From Persicaria tinctoria (Eukaryota > Streptophyta > Magnoliopsida > Caryophyllales > Polygonaceae), in NCBI GenBank assembly GCA_037127255.1, contig JBANSL010000004.1, positions 2,232,001 through 2,296,000 of the forward strand: 64,000 nt of DNA. The letters run 5' to 3'. Under the pieces are notes generated by a model, which saw only the letters and a program-made list of their open reading frames with translations, was not told the DNA's origin and ran no database searches. Every line of letters begins with the position of its first letter. Positions within the stretch are counted from its first letter, which is position 1. A program made the translations under genes and the position numbers. Shown here one piece after another: positions 21,034-31,600 of this stretch.

Positions 21034-23109
21034 ATGGAAACCCTACCCCGGATCCCCGCCGCCTCCAACCCAGCCAGCCGGAACCCTAGCCACCAGCCTG
21101 AACTCCGACAGCCCAAATCCGCCCAAAAATCGACCGGATCCGCCACCAACAGCAAAAACCGAGCCAGATTCAGCCCCTATTCAAAAGCCATTATCACCAA
21201 ATTGGGGAAAAGACCTAAATCCCTCATAAATCCCATCCAGGAAAGGTTCACAAACAAGAGGGAGAAGAAGATCAGATGGATTAAAGCCATCCAATCTCAA
21301 GCAAAGAGATACATACACAAAAGAAGAAGATGGTGGAGATTCAAAAGAAGAAAAAGAAAAACGTGTTGCTGTTGGAGGAGATCCTTCCGGGTCTGGCAGC
21401 GGTGGCTGTCGGCGTTAGAGGCGGGTGGCGGGAGGTTTCCGCTGGACGGCGGGTTCCCTTCCCGGTCCCGGTGGCGTGGGGTGTTGGGGTGCGGTTTCGG
21501 CTCACTTCTTTTGGCCTCAGGTTCTGTTCCGAAGCCTTTGTTCCGGTTTGCCTGTATCAGGTTCTCTCTCCCTTTCAATCTTTACAAAGATATCTGTCTA
21601 GTTTACTGTCAACCTAAGGAAAATTTTGCTGTGCATTATCTCCTGCATACCCTTGAAAATATATGTGAATCTGAGGAAAAATTTGAGGTGGATAAGTTCA
21701 ATATCCTCTATCGAAAGGATTGTACTCTGTCTGTGGTGCCTTCTGTCTATAATTCCAAGATTAGAATGGTAAGTCTGGAAAAACAGATTGACTGTTGGAT
21801 GAAACACATTCTACATATGATTTGGTTATGCGAAAAATGTTCCTTATGCCTGAATCTGCGTTTGATGTATTTGAGCCCCAAGCAAGAGTCTTGTCTTGAA
21901 AAAACAATCCATATTGACAAAATTAGGAATCCAGACCGAAATGACAAGCACAACCTATTGACACCTGGGTCAAAGACGACCACTCTTGAACCAAGAAGAA
22001 AAGATGTTGCCAAATCTGATTGCTTTGAACAAAAGACCCCAGTTCTGAAATCTGCCTATGAAATGTTACAGCCTCTTTCGATGATCTGCTTTTGGTTTGA
22101 AATACTACAAAACCCAATTGAACATTCTAACTTTGAATCTAGCAGAATGAAAGGGAACCCTTGGTTTCAAAAGAACCTTATGGTGAAGATCCCTCGAAGG
22201 AATGGAATCCAAAGAAGGAAGATCACAAATGAACAAACGAAAAGCGAACAAGAAAATGAAGAACCCATTGGCGGAACAAAGCAGAGAAAGGTCCTGAGGG
22301 GGCTAAATTTGAATCCTCTCACCCCTCTTTTCGATCTGATGAATCAGGAACGGAGATCAAAAATGGAAAATCCCAATACAAGAAATCGAATTGGGAAGGA
22401 CCACCAACTGCAAATCAGGTACCCTCGGTTCCAAATTTCTCTCATGCGACCCTATTGTATTTTCTTTGAATGGTTTGGGCACCATCGATCCTTTGGTATA
22501 GAATCTGTAATGAACTACGGGAACGAGAGGAAAAGATTAATCCACTACAACGAGGACCTGTGCATAAAATGCTTGGGGAATGCAAGAAAAAAACTTAATA
22601 GAAAATATTACAAGGATATGAACCCTTTAGAAAGGGTAAAAACAGATTTTGAGAATCAAAACCAAAATCAAGAAACAGAAATGATATTTGGAAAAGAATC
22701 CCTATCTTTTTTCAAGGATATCGAAATGACTAAGTTGAGCTACACATTTTGCTTTGCAAAACTCTTGTTAGTGAATAAAACCCACATGGAAAAAGAAACC
22801 TTGACAAATAAAAAATTGACCAAGATTTATGAAAACTGCTTGAAGGTTAATTCTTCTTCTGGGATTTATTCCAATCATACTCTGATTATAAGAGCAGTGA
22901 TATATCGAACCCAAAGAGACCGAACGAGTATTGAAACTCATAGAGAAACAAAAACAAATTTGGAAAACATGCATAAACATATCCAACTCATCCAGATAGA
23001 ACGAAAAAGGATATGGAAAAAACATGTATATATAAAATCACAACAATACCAAGAAACAGAAAAGGAAAGAAATGACCCAAAGTATATCTATAAAATAAAT
23101 GAAGATTAG
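21034..23109 (+). CDS. LINE ORF1 (691 codons, unrecognised fold)
   Basis: A long open frame beginning 15 nt inside the element (METLPRIPAASNPASRN) and ending TAG at 23107-23109. Its position and its 11-nt overlap with ORF2 make it ORF1, the RNA-binding partner in L1 elements. I do not see a clear DUF4283 or a standard CCHC knuckle. Visible are a Lys/Arg-rich segment near residues 95-125 (RRRWWRFKRRKRKTCCCWRR), a Cys-containing patch (CEKCSLCL and later CIKCLGNARKK), and a Lys/Glu/Asn-rich C-terminal third. The first 600 nt are GC-richer than the rest. A frameshifted or very diverged ORF1 is possible. Confidence 0.6.
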   Translation: METLPRIPAASNPASRNPSHQPELRQPKSAQKSTGSATNSKNRARFSPYSKAIITKLGKRPKSLINPIQERFTNKREKKIRWIKAIQSQAKRYIHKRRRWWRFKRRKRKTCCCWRRSFRVWQRWLSALEAGGGRFPLDGGFPSRSRWRGVLGCGFGSLLLASGSVPKPLFRFACIRFSLPFNLYKDICLVYCQPKENFAVHYLLHTLENICESEEKFEVDKFNILYRKDCTLSVVPSVYNSKIRMVSLEKQIDCWMKHILHMIWLCEKCSLCLNLRLMYLSPKQESCLEKTIHIDKIRNPDRNDKHNLLTPGSKTTTLEPRRKDVAKSDCFEQKTPVLKSAYEMLQPLSMICFWFEILQNPIEHSNFESSRMKGNPWFQKNLMVKIPRRNGIQRRKITNEQTKSEQENEEPIGGTKQRKVLRGLNLNPLTPLFDLMNQERRSKMENPNTRNRIGKDHQLQIRYPRFQISLMRPYCIFFEWFGHHRSFGIESVMNYGNERKRLIHYNEDLCIKCLGNARKKLNRKYYKDMNPLERVKTDFENQNQNQETEMIFGKESLSFFKDIEMTKLSYTFCFAKLLLVNKTHMEKETLTNKKLTKIYENCLKVNSSSGIYSNHTLIIRAVIYRTQRDRTSIETHRETKTNLENMHKHIQLIQIERKRIWKKHVYIKSQQYQETEKERNDPKYIYKINED

Positions 23110-25936
23110 TACATGGAATGTGTGCGGAATCGCACGTAAAAATCTCTAGACTGAAATTGACACCTTTTGTAAAATAGAAAATATTCAAGTGATGGCGCTC
23201 ATAGAAACCAAAACAGCTCGAATGCCGGATGAAAAACTTTGGCGAACACCAGGTTTTGATGCAATTGAATGGATCCCCGCGATAGGTCGGGCTGGGGGTA
23301 TATGCGTTTTATGGAAAAATCACCAACTACATAATGAGAAAATTGAAATCATTCGAAAGGAAAAACGATTTGTTTCGCTAAAAATCTCACTCCAACACAT
23401 CTCTTTCTCTTTCTATCTTTGTATAATCTATGCTCCACCAAATGAGGTAGACAAAACTGAATTCTGGGTTTCCCTTATAGACTACATCAAAGGGCTCAAT
23501 CTTCCATCCATTGTCATGGGGGATTTCAATGAAATTAAATCGACAACCGAAAAGAAGGGGGGATGTACCCCTGTGCAGAGCAGATTTCAAAGACTCACGG
23601 AATTTATCAACGAGTGTGAACTATTGGAAATCCCCACAAAGGGAAATGAATTCACTTGGAGGCGAAACAAGACTGATATAAACAACATCTATGAGAAACT
23701 TGATAGAACCCTTGTGCACCCTGAAATCTTACACAAATTTCAAAATCTGGCTACAACTAACCATGCGTTCACAACTTCATACCACTGTCCAATTTCATTA
23801 GAAATTAAAGATGAATTAAACCACAAAGGTAAACCCTTCAAATTTGAAAAATTTTGGCTATCCAGACCAGACTACAAAAATATTGTGAAACAAGCCTGGA
23901 GAACAAATGTTACTGGATCGCAAATGTTTAACCTAGTACAAAAAACTCGTCGACTAAAAAGACTCACAAAAGATTGGAATAGAAGAACATTTGGAAATAT
24001 TTTTTCCCAACTTAAGGATATAGAAACTAAGTTAGTGGACATACAAAAAGAAAGCAACACAAACAGGAATAGAAATGACACGATCCAAGACAGACTTCTA
24101 CGGAAAAAAGAAAAACTATTAGAATTCCATAAGATCTACTGGAGTCAAAGAGCTAAATCTAAACATCTAAAGCTTGTCGATACGAATTCGGGGTATTTTC
24201 ATAAAGTTGCAACCGGAAGAAGAAATAGGAAAATAATAAGAAATATAACAACTGCAGAGGGAACCCAAATTGTAGGAGAAGATAATATTGCATCAGAAAT
24301 AAAGAAAGACTTCGAAAAACGATTTAGAAAAGAGAGTATAAACCAAGAACTCTTAAATGAGTACCTCCATCTTATCGGAACAGAAATCACACCTACGGAC
24401 AACGAGTTTCTAACGAAAAGGGTTTCAAACCAGGAAATCAAAAAAGCAGTCTTTGCAATTGGGAAGAACAAATCCCCAGGACCTGACGGCATGATTGCAG
24501 AATTCTACCAAACCTACTGGGAAATCGTTGGGCCGGACGTCACAAGAGCTATCAAGAGTTTCTTCCACTCTGGGAGGATCCTAAAACAAATAAACCATAC
24601 TTTTATCTCACTTATCCCTAAGTGTGACAACCCGAACTCGACAAACCACTACAGACCAATAAGCCTTTGCACAACTGTCTATAAGATAATTGCGAAGATC
24701 TTAGCTGACAGATTAAAACAAGTACTTGGGAAAATCATCCATCCCCTTCAAGGGGCTTTTGTAACTGATAGAGCAATTCAGGATAATGTCCTAATTGCAC
24801 ATGAAATATTTCACTCGTTCAAAAACAGGAAAGGAAAAGAAGGTTGGATAGCCGTGAAACTTGACATGGAAAAGGCCTATGACAGGGTAGATTGGAACTT
24901 TCTCTTCCAGGTGCTAACTAAATTTGGTTTTGATCGTCGATTCATCTCTTGGGTCGAAGCGTGTGTCAAAACCGTTTCTTTCTCAATCCTTGTAAATGAT
25001 GGACCAACTGAGGTTTTCCTTCCTAAAAGGGGACTTCGCCAAGGGGACCCGATTTCTCCACACCTTTTCATTTTAGGTGCGGAGATCCTAGCGCGAGCTT
25101 TACAAGCTCAAAGCAATGAATCCAGAAAAACGATTGGCTTTGAAATTACTAGACATGGAACCAGAATACCTTTCTTATGTTTCGCAGATGATATAATGAT
25201 ATTTGCAAAAGCAAACTCAGAGTCGTGTAACCAAATTAGAAGAATTATTGACGATTACTGTCAAATGTCAAGACAAAAGGTGAACTTCAATAAATCAGCC
25301 TTTCAAGTTACTCCAGGAGTCTCGACTCAACAAAAACAGACAATCCAAAGTATCCTTCACATCACGAATCTGGCAACACTTGACAAATATCTTGGATGCC
25401 CAATTATAAACGGTAAGGTGAACAGAGACACGTTTGAAGAAACGATAGTCAAAAGCAAGGCACAACTTACAAAATGGAAGGCAAATGGATTATCCCAACA
25501 AGGACGAACAGTTTTGATAAAATCAAATCTCGCAACGAAACCAAATTTTATCATGCAGAGCTTCATGCTACCGACAGGAATCCACAAGGAACTGGACCAA
25601 ATTAACAGAGGATTCTTTTGGAATAAAGATCACACCTATAAACCACTTATAGGATGGGACAAAATATGCAAACCCAAACGTTGTGGAGGATTGGGACTAA
25701 ATAAATCAAAGGACATCAATAAAGCATTACAAATGAAACTCTTTTGGAAAATTCTTGCAGAACCAGAAAACATTTGGGTTAAAATTATAAAAGAAAAATA
25801 CCTCAAATCCGAATTCCTATGGAACTATAACAAAAAAAGAGAAGCCTCTTGGCAATGGAGAAAACTTATGGAAATAAAAGAGGAATTCTGCACAGAACTT
25901 ATTTGGCAAGTAGGAAATGGAAAAACAATTAGATGA
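23099..25936 (+). pseudogene. LINE ORF2, endonuclease and reverse transcriptase part
   Basis: ORF2 begins at the ATG at 23099 (MKISTWNVCGIARKNL), overlapping the ORF1 stop. An in-frame TAG at 23147-23149 interrupts it; the frame is then open to 25936. Endonuclease marks: TWNVCGI, ALIETK, YAPPNEV, MGDFNEI. The motif usually SDHxP is SYHCPI here, a likely loss of a catalytic aspartate. RT marks: NKSPGPDGMIAEFYQ, YRPISLCTTVYKII, VKLDMEKAYDRVDW, RGLRQGDPISPHLF, FLCFADDIMIFAKA and LDKYLGCPI. It ends at WQVGNGKTIR where the conserved FWxDxW should follow, so a small deletion or frameshift lies near 25920-25936. Confidence 0.88.
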
Positions 25937-27236
25937 ATGGATAGATGAATGGATAAAAGGCATCAAATTAAACGACTATAAAATAACATCAGATCCTATT
26001 GACCCAAATGAAAAAGTTGAAAAATTTATGGGACCAGATAAACATTGGAAGTTAGAGGAACTTCGTGCCCTTCTTCCAGATAATATTGTTGACAAAATAA
26101 AAACCACGAAAATCCCACTAAATGAAATAGAAGATCGATTGTATTGGAAACCTAGTAGAAACGGGTGGTTCACCACAGCATCGGCGCTGGAAAGCATTAC
26201 AAAAACTCAAACAACTCTAGACCAATATACACAGTGGATTTGGAACTTGAACTGTTTTCCAAAGGTAAAAAACTTCCTTTGGAAGATTGTCATGGACGGA
26301 TTACCCACCAAGAAAAGACTTGCCGGAAAAGGGGTTGCAGTTCCCCTCTCGTGCAGTTTATGCGATCTCAATGACGAAGACACTGAACACTTTTTTATAA
26401 ACTGTCAATACACAAAGGAAGTCATTCGGAAAATAGACCAACAAATTGGAAGGACGATTCAAAACACACAAACAAGAGACAAAAATATGAAAGAAATTAC
26501 AACAGAGATCTTTGCGAAGCTGACTGCAACACAAAAAACAAAACTTGCCATTATTTGGTGGAGCGTGTGGACAATTAGAAATAAGATTATTTTCGATGAT
26601 CAGGGGTTTGCAAACAGAACAAAGCAGGAACAATACATAAAATATCAATTACTACAATGGGAAGAATCCAAAAGACAATTCTGGGAAGATACAGATCAAA
26701 AGAAAAACGTCACACCACCGACTCAAAGAAGAAGGAAAAATTTAAGATGGCAAAAGCCCGTTGCTGGAAGCTTCAAATTAAATTTTGATGCTTTTGTGCT
26801 GTCTTCTGGCGAGGCTTCGACGGGTGTTGTCATTCGCGATCACCATGGCTCTGTCATTTTTTGCAGGGGTTCCCTGTGTGGTGAGATGTCGGCGGTGAAG
26901 GCCGAAGCTCTTGCCCTCCATTCTGGGCTTGTGGCTGCTCACCAACTAGGTATTTCTAGGATCGAGGTCGAAGGCGATTGTCTTGCGGTTATTAATGCCA
27001 TCAATGATGTCTGGAGTTGCCCTTGGGAGATTGAAATGATTATTGCGGATTCAAAGCGTCTTATCCAGAACTTCCAATGCTCCTCCTGTCTGCATGTCTT
27101 CAGAGAGCTCAACCAGGTCGCGGACAAGGTGGCTCATCTTCGGCATCAACTCGACGACGATTCGCCTTTGCATCATTCCGAGCTCCAAGCTCTCGTCCAA
27201 AAGGACGCTCTTGGGTGGTGGATCAGCAGGGTCTGA
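25917..27236 (+). pseudogene. LINE ORF2, zinc-binding and RNase H part (shifted frame)
   Basis: Continuation of ORF2 in another frame, 439 codons, ending TGA at 27234-27236. It carries the zf-RVT domain (NCFPKVKNFLWKIVMDGLPT, then CSLCDLNDEDTEHFFINC) and a plant-type RNase H domain: LNFDAFVLSSGEAST, MSAVKAEALALHSGL, IEVEGDCLAVINAI, RELNQVADKVAHL. The acidic residues FD, KAE, EGD and the AD of NQVAD look present. From about 26790 on, base composition and codon use become clearly GC-richer than in the A-rich upstream part. Confidence 0.85.
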
Positions 27237-27262
27237 CACCGCCCAAATCATTTCCTTGTATC

Positions 27263-27297
<35 letters not shown>

Positions 27298-27305
27298 CTG
27301 GGAGT

Positions 27306-28692
27306 CCGATTGGCAATGGATGCAAACACCAATGGTCATCTGATGTCGAAGCCTACTACTCGAAGTCAACACCTTTTGCCCTCCCCTTGTTGGTGGTTGA
27401 TATCGATACATCGAATTTTCGATTTTTTATTGCACCTGTTGTTGCAAGGGGGTTCGGTATAATGGGTTGAGGATGAGCAACAAGCTCATTGCTGTCATCC
27501 AAGCATATGCACAAAGCTCGGTACTATTAGCCTAGCATGTGTTAGTCTCGGCTGAGAACTCGAGCGTATATAGTAGCACTATGGATCTCACCGATTTGTT
27601 AAGCAGTGTATCCTCGCCGATAGCGTCAAAGCGTCTTATTTTCTCTTAATGGTACAAATCTCTGTTTTTTGCATTTCATTGTTTCCCGAAAATGCTTTTC
27701 TTATTCCCATTTTCTTGAGATTCGATTTTCGAATTTCTTCAATATATAGGTTCGGTTTTACTGCTTGGGGAATAGACAAAGTGGTGCGTCGTTGATAGCA
27801 AAGGCGGCCAAGCCAACTCTGATATAGTTCGCTTTGTGGTTACTGCGTGGCTGCATGACTTCCTGAACTTTTGTTACAAAAGACAAGAAAAAAAAGCACA
27901 ACAGGTAGATTAATAAACAACCAGGAGTATATATTAATTTATGTGATCTTAATGGATAGATGGGAGTTATGCATTACAGAGTAATTGAATTAGGTTCCAC
28001 GCCCGATTCGATTCATAAATATTTTCTAAAATTACAAAAGGTTTGTCGAGCAATTTAGCAAATTTTATCTTGTCAATAATGATTTCATCATCTTGTTAAT
28101 AATCTCATTATTCAAATAAACATCCTAAAAAGGAAGAATATTTTCAGTAAGACCACACAAATAAGTGGGTTTCTTTTATTATTATTACAAATTCAATTCC
28201 ACAAGCTAAAAGCAGCTCCTTAATAATATCATATCATAAGGGGGTATAATTTTTCACTTTCACAACAAGGTGCCTGGCAAACTCCTCCAGGCCTATCACA
28301 CCAAATTTAAAGCTAAAACCCTACCATGGCCACCAGCAATAAACACATATAGAGACATCCACTCTGTGGAAATACTTTAAGCATCATCCTCAAAGCAACA
28401 CCTATATACAGAAAGATGCTTGGTTCTCTTTCTTTCTATTTTTACCTGAAACAGCACAGGTACAGCACTCGGCGCGAAATGCTGCCCACTTCCCTCCCAT
28501 CACCGGGTCCACGTTCTCCGTTTCCCCAAGTCCTCTATGATGATCGCTAACCATTGCTTTGCTTTAATCGGGCCTAAGATGAAATTTGATCAAGCACCAA
28601 ACTTAAGAAAATTGTAATCTTTATGAACCGAGAAGGGCCTTGTAGCTAAAGTAGGGTGTGCTCGACAAAAGAGTCATTTGTTTTTACGGCAT
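27306..28692. other. Intergenic between the LINE and the ARI gene
   Basis: The first 160 bp can be read in frame with sequence left of the LINE (see findings). The remainder is AT-rich with no recognised gene. The right end should contain the 3' UTR of the Ariadne gene. Confidence 0.45.
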
Positions 28693-31600
28693 CTATCTGT
28701 ATTAGCCATATCGGCTACCTTATTAATGCCAAATAGACCCGGGAAGCAGAAGAGAGAGTTACCTTCGTTGATGGCACATCTGGCAAACGGATGCAGACTT
28801 GGCATTTGCAAATGTGCAGCGTTCACAGGACCAATGGTCTGAATCATCTGTGGTCCTACTTGGTCCACTTTTGCCCTTTCCTCTTCCACTTTTGCTCCTA
28901 CTGTTGCTGCTGCTGCTGCTACCACACCCTCCCAAGGTTTTCGAGACAGTTGCTCGGCTAGAGGCACCATGGGAATCCACGTCGCATAGACCATTCTCTA
29001 GAGCTCGTACTAGGTTCTCAAAGTAATTTCGGGTTACACTGTTGTCAAAAAGTGATAAATTAGGTGATGATGAAATTTTATATTCTATGTGCAAGGTTGA
29101 TGACACAAAACAGTATCCTTGGCAAAAAATATGGCACTAATTATGTACCTGGTCAGACCCGCTAGCTTTGTGCGGAACTCATTGAAGTCTTTTGACGGGC
29201 CTTCTGCAGTTAGGTATGCTTGCAGCTCCTTCTCTGCACATTGATGAAGGCGTTCCAACCCAGCCTCAGCTTCACCTGCAGAGAAGAAAGTCATCAACAT
29301 GATTGCAAATATATTTTGCTCCAAACGAAAATTACGCCAAATGACATTACCCTGCAAGTACTCAAAGAACTGTCTCTTTCCATGTTCATGTTCAGGGAGA
29401 TAGAAACCATATGCATATGTCCACTTCAAGACTCGCCTGCATTCCACAATCTGCAAAACACGAACAGTCATATAAGGATCAAGGAGCTACAATATCTTGA
29501 AGAGCACGCACAAGATAACTTATACAGCTCATTATTACCTGTGACCATGCTTCTATTATAAACTTGAGTTGTGACTCTGGTTGGCACTGTATGTCACTAA
29601 GTCTCTCCAACTGAAAAAATCCAGGAACCATCTCAATCTAAAAGAATTCATAAAAATTGCAATGCCAAAACTGGAAATCATGTGACCCAAAAATCATATC
29701 AGGCAGAACGAGCAAGTATACTGAGGCCACATGGAGAAAGTTGGGATGATAATTATATATATCCAGATATTACAAATAGACGAAATAGCTCTTGTACTTT
29801 GTTAATCTAAGTGCAAGTATGCCTCTGTGAAAATCAAAGGGCACTTTCTACACTCCCGCACACAATGAAAGTATAAAGCCTCCTAGAAGGGTGAAAGATT
29901 CATGCTGTTCACAATGTCAGTGTGTTTCATAGAGATATTGTCCATGTAAATATATAGTTAGCCATGCATTTCACAAAATTATCACCACAGAAGTTCATAG
30001 CAACTAGCCAATTGCTAGGCAAAATAATTTTACAGGAACTGATAAGGTTCACTTACATGCACACTTTGCATCTGTTGAAGGTCTGCAACTGCCTTTTGCC
30101 TAGACTGCAGGAAAGGGGTCAACAAGTGAAACAAATGAGAGACACATTCATAAATAAAGAACTTGCAAGCCAGCATCGGAAGACCGACAAAAAGAGCACT
30201 AGAAAATTTGCAAACATTATTTAGAAATTAGGCAAATTCAATGGACTTGTACATACCGACTGGTTGGTGGCCCATCTTTCATAATAATGAGTGTATCGCT
30301 CCAGTGAGTTCTTTGCCATCTCCCGTCTTTTCTCAGCATCATCATACTGCAACAAAACGGGAAAGAGTCCTAGCTATAATATATTTTGCATTGATATGTC
30401 ATAAATGTGGCTAAGACTAAGAGGATAAGATGTATGCACACACAATACACATGAAAAATCATCTTACAACTCCTTGCTGCTTTGCTGTTTCATATCGATT
30501 GCATGCATAGAAGCCACCAGTCCTCTCCCCATGGTCAGTCCAAGCACCCAGGCAAAGCCTGCACACTTGCATACAGTGAGACATAATAAACAATGAATGG
30601 TATGTGTAGAAAAATGGAAGCTGAAGACTTAAACAGAGGGCATTATAGACAGCTTGCCTGAACTTACCAGCAAAACTCATATTTACAGGGCGGTGTACAA
30701 GTTATATGCATACATCCTTGGTTTTTCTCAATTGGACGCTTGCACTTGGGACATGGTTTGGAGTTAGCCAGTATCCTGCCAGGAAAAACACTATTTGGTA
30801 ATGATTCATAAAATAAATCGTGTAACTATGATATGGACATAACTCCCAACTCCTAGACCTATCTAACCTATCTTCATCAGCCCTGTCCTTAAAGAATTTC
30901 CATTTTGAAAAATAAAAAATGGAGAAAGCAGCATTACACAAACAAACAAACAAACAAAAAAACAAAAAAAAACTGCCTAAATGAACTACTCAGGTCTCCC
31001 AAAGTGCTTTATAAACTATAAAGCATGACCTAGCTAAAAGATACGATCAAGCAGGGTGCCAAAATACACCAGATTTTCTGCTAAATTCAGCATTAGTCAA
31101 ATGGGATAGTCACTAATAACACAAGAAAATAATATATTCTTAAGACATCCAGATCCTGCTTACCATTTCAGTTCATACCATGTTTATATAACAGTGATAG
31201 CTACTTGGCAAAAGTTGCAAAGCAAGGGCAAAGTAATAACACAGATGAAAGGTCTGTACATACCAATTCATGTTTTCGGATTCTGCACTATTCTTTAAAA
31301 TCCACTTAGCCACGGTTCCACAGTCAACAGGCCTGTGAGCTTCCTCTGTACACTGCATATAGGAAATCATACAGGTCATCAAGAGGAAAAAGAAAATCAA
31401 GGTAAGTAAAAAAATGAATGGCAAAAGGCAGTGAAAATACAAAGAAGAAATCCATCAACACTTGTCCACTTCATAGATAAACTATAACAACCATTTTCAA
31501 TCAAGACTGGAACTTCGTGACAACTTACATTCCAGCAAAAGCCGTAAGAGCAGAGACATGTAACATCATAGCTGCCACTACCAACAACAAAATCCACAGC

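Larger units (their letters stand above)
21020..27290 (+). mobile_element. L1-type LINE, nearly full length, 6.3 kb
   Basis: It is flanked by a perfect 15-bp target-site duplication, ATCATACCTGGGAGT, at 21005-21019 and 27291-27305. It ends in an A-run of about 28 (27263-27290). ORF1 and ORF2 overlap, and the ORF2 order endonuclease, reverse transcriptase, zf-RVT, RNase H is that of plant L1 elements. The intact duplication shows fairly recent insertion, but ORF2 carries at least one stop, one frameshift and one altered endonuclease residue. This copy should be inactive for ORF2. Confidence 0.92.

Noticed and set aside
27263..27290. Long A-run treated as a possible polyA signal of a host gene
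   Set aside because: It is the LINE tail, directly followed by the target-site duplication.
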